Shown here: one piece after another, positions 4,196-5,300 of the stretch
How positions within the stretch are numbered: position 1 is the first letter of the stretch
Layout: each line of letters opens with the position of its first letter
Assembly (NCBI GenBank): GCA_018268695.1
Contig: JAFDWD010000642.1
Span: 1-5,300 of the forward strand
Direction of reading: 5' to 3'
From: Actinomycetota bacterium
GTDB taxonomy: Bacteria; Actinomycetota; Thermoleophilia; Solirubrobacterales; 70-9
DNA: 5,300 bases
Notes under the pieces: generated by a model
Told to the model about the DNA's origin: nothing
Seen by the model: the letters and a program-made list of their open reading frames with translations, nothing else
Databases searched by the model: none
Position numbers and translations under genes: made by a program

Positions 4196-5300
4196 ATGAC
4201 GGGGGTCAGTGCGAAGGGAGCGGCGAAGGCGGGGCTGTTGGCGGGGCTCGCGGGGACCGGGCTGGCGGTGGCGTCGGCGGGCGTGGCCTGGCAGCGGCTG
4301 GCGCGGCGGGCACTGCCGCAGGAAGAGGGGCGGATCGAGGTGCCGGGGTTGGGCGGGCCGGTGACGGTGCGCCGGGACCGCTGGGGCGTCCCACATATAG
4401 AGGCGCGGGAGCGGGATGACCTCGGGTTCGCCCAGGGGTTCGTGCACGCGCAGGACCGGGCCTGGCAGATGCACTTCTACAAGCGGGTCGTGGCCGGGCG
4501 GTTGTCGGAGTTCGCGGGCGCGGACACCTTGAGGGTCGATCGGCTGATGCGGACGCTGGGGATCCACCGGGTCGCCGAGCGGGAGCTCGGGGAGCTGGCG
4601 CCGGAGTTGCGGGCGAAGCTCGAGCGCTTCTGTGCCGGGGTGAACGCGGGCGCCGCGGCGGCCAAGGCGCCACCGCTGGAGATGCGACTGCTGGGGTTGG
4701 TGTGGGAGCCGTGGACGCCGGTCGACATCCTCTGCCTCGGCAAGCTGCTCGCCTTCGGGCTCTGCACGAACTGGGAGCGGGAGCTGCTGCGCGCCTACAT
4801 GGTGCGGGAGCTCGGGCCCGAGCTGACCGCGCGCCTCGACCCGGCCTACCCGCGCGACAACCCGATCGTCGACGGGACGCCGTGGAACGGCGAGGGCCTG
4901 CCGATGGTCGAGCAGATCGACGCCGTGCGGCGCGCGCTCGGGCTCGCCACCGAGGCGAGTGGCTCCAACAACTGGGCCGTCTCGGGAGCGCGCTCGGTCA
5001 CCGGGATGCCGCTGATCGCCGGCGACCCGCACCTGCCGCCGAGCATGCCGCCGATCTGGGAGCAGATGGAGCTGCGCTGCGGCGAGCGCTTCGTCCGCGG
5101 CGCCACGCTGCCCGGCATGCCCGGCGTCTACATGGGCCAGGGCAACGACGTCTGCTGGACGATCACGAACGTGATGGCCGATGTGCAGGACCTCTTCATC
5201 GAGCGGATCGAGGGGGACCGCTACCTCTTCGAGGACGAGTGGCGGCCGCTGGCGACGCACCGCGAGGAGATCGTGGTCAAGGGCAGCGAGCGCCCGGACG
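4196..5300 (+). CDS. Penicillin-acylase-family Ntn hydrolase, N-terminal part (runs off the window)
   Basis: 368 codons are visible with no stop. The product is likely an amide hydrolase made as a precursor that cuts itself into alpha and beta chains. Residues about 12-32 (AGLLAGLAGTGLAVASAGVAW, after K7 and K11) form a hydrophobic export signal or membrane anchor. The alpha part shows family signatures VRRDRWGVPHIEA, DLGFAQGFVHAQDRAWQM and KRVVAGRLSEF. The self-cleavage site is G256/S257 in EASGSNNWAVSG, and S257 would become the N-terminal nucleophile of the beta chain. GDPHL follows with its His exactly at beta position 23, as I recall for the catalytic-site His of cephalosporin acylases. 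GQGNDVCWTITNVMADVQDLF matches the oxyanion-hole region. The later catalytic Asn and most of the beta chain lie outside the window. Substrate (beta-lactam, acyl-homoserine lactone, lipopeptide or other) cannot be told. ATG 4187 is an alternative start. It is transcribed divergently from the propeller gene. Confidence 0.88.
   Translation, partial: MTGVSAKGAAKAGLLAGLAGTGLAVASAGVAWQRLARRALPQEEGRIEVPGLGGPVTVRRDRWGVPHIEARERDDLGFAQGFVHAQDRAWQMHFYKRVVAGRLSEFAGADTLRVDRLMRTLGIHRVAERELGELAPELRAKLERFCAGVNAGAAAAKAPPLEMRLLGLVWEPWTPVDILCLGKLLAFGLCTNWERELLRAYMVRELGPELTARLDPAYPRDNPIVDGTPWNGEGLPMVEQIDAVRRALGLATEASGSNNWAVSGARSVTGMPLIAGDPHLPPSMPPIWEQMELRCGERFVRGATLPGMPGVYMGQGNDVCWTITNVMADVQDLFIERIEGDRYLFEDEWRPLATHREEIVVKGSERPD

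Noticed and set aside
2681..5260. An 859-codon minus-strand open frame that would fuse about 395 extra residues onto the second propeller protein.
   Set aside because: The extension is the antisense of the well-supported acylase, has low-complexity Arg/Pro/His-rich sequence typical of GC shadows, and would bury a clear signal peptide at 4075 in the middle of a protein.

Overview
The window is very GC-rich, with strongly G/C-ending codons, few long intergenic gaps and weak ribosome-binding sites. The gene mix is a WYL-family regulator tail, an MBL-fold hydrolase with a winged-helix tail, secreted delta-60-repeat beta-propellers and a penicillin-acylase-family Ntn hydrolase. This fits a high-GC actinomycete, and I would guess Thermoleophilia/Solirubrobacterales. 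That placement is inference from gene content and composition, since no rRNA or other marker gene is present.

Layout from left to right. (1) The 3' end of a WYL-domain (PafB/PafC-like) regulator, + strand, ends at 284. (2) An MBL-fold metallo-hydrolase of the LACTB2-like type, + strand, occupies 328-1053. (3) A secreted delta-60-repeat (DUF5122) protein lies on the - strand at 2545-1058. It converges on the hydrolase with only 4 bp between stop codons, and a nested inverted repeat spans the junction. (4) A 135-bp gap at 2546-2680 carries a long imperfect hairpin and an 8-bp direct repeat. (5) A second, paralogous delta-60-repeat protein lies on the - strand at 4075-2681. (6) A 120-bp divergent control region at 4076-4195 contains a perfect 16-bp palindrome and two copies of CTGGCCAG. 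(7) A penicillin-acylase-family enzyme, + strand, starts near 4196 and runs off the window end. Its alpha segment and the start of its beta segment are visible.

The two propeller proteins are the most distinctive content. Each has a signal peptide and seven blade positions. In both, the fifth DxSFGxxG motif is degenerate, the last motif lies exactly 55 residues from the C-terminus, and the protein ends in RYLPGS. They therefore look like an old tandem duplication of a complete seven-blade protein. The first two genes are probably cytoplasmic and unrelated in function to the secreted propellers and the exported or anchored acylase. The only link between propeller and acylase that the sequence suggests is possible shared control from the divergent region. 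I see no CRISPR array, tRNA, rRNA, insertion sequence or phage element. The very long minus-strand open frame opposite the acylase is a GC-driven shadow.
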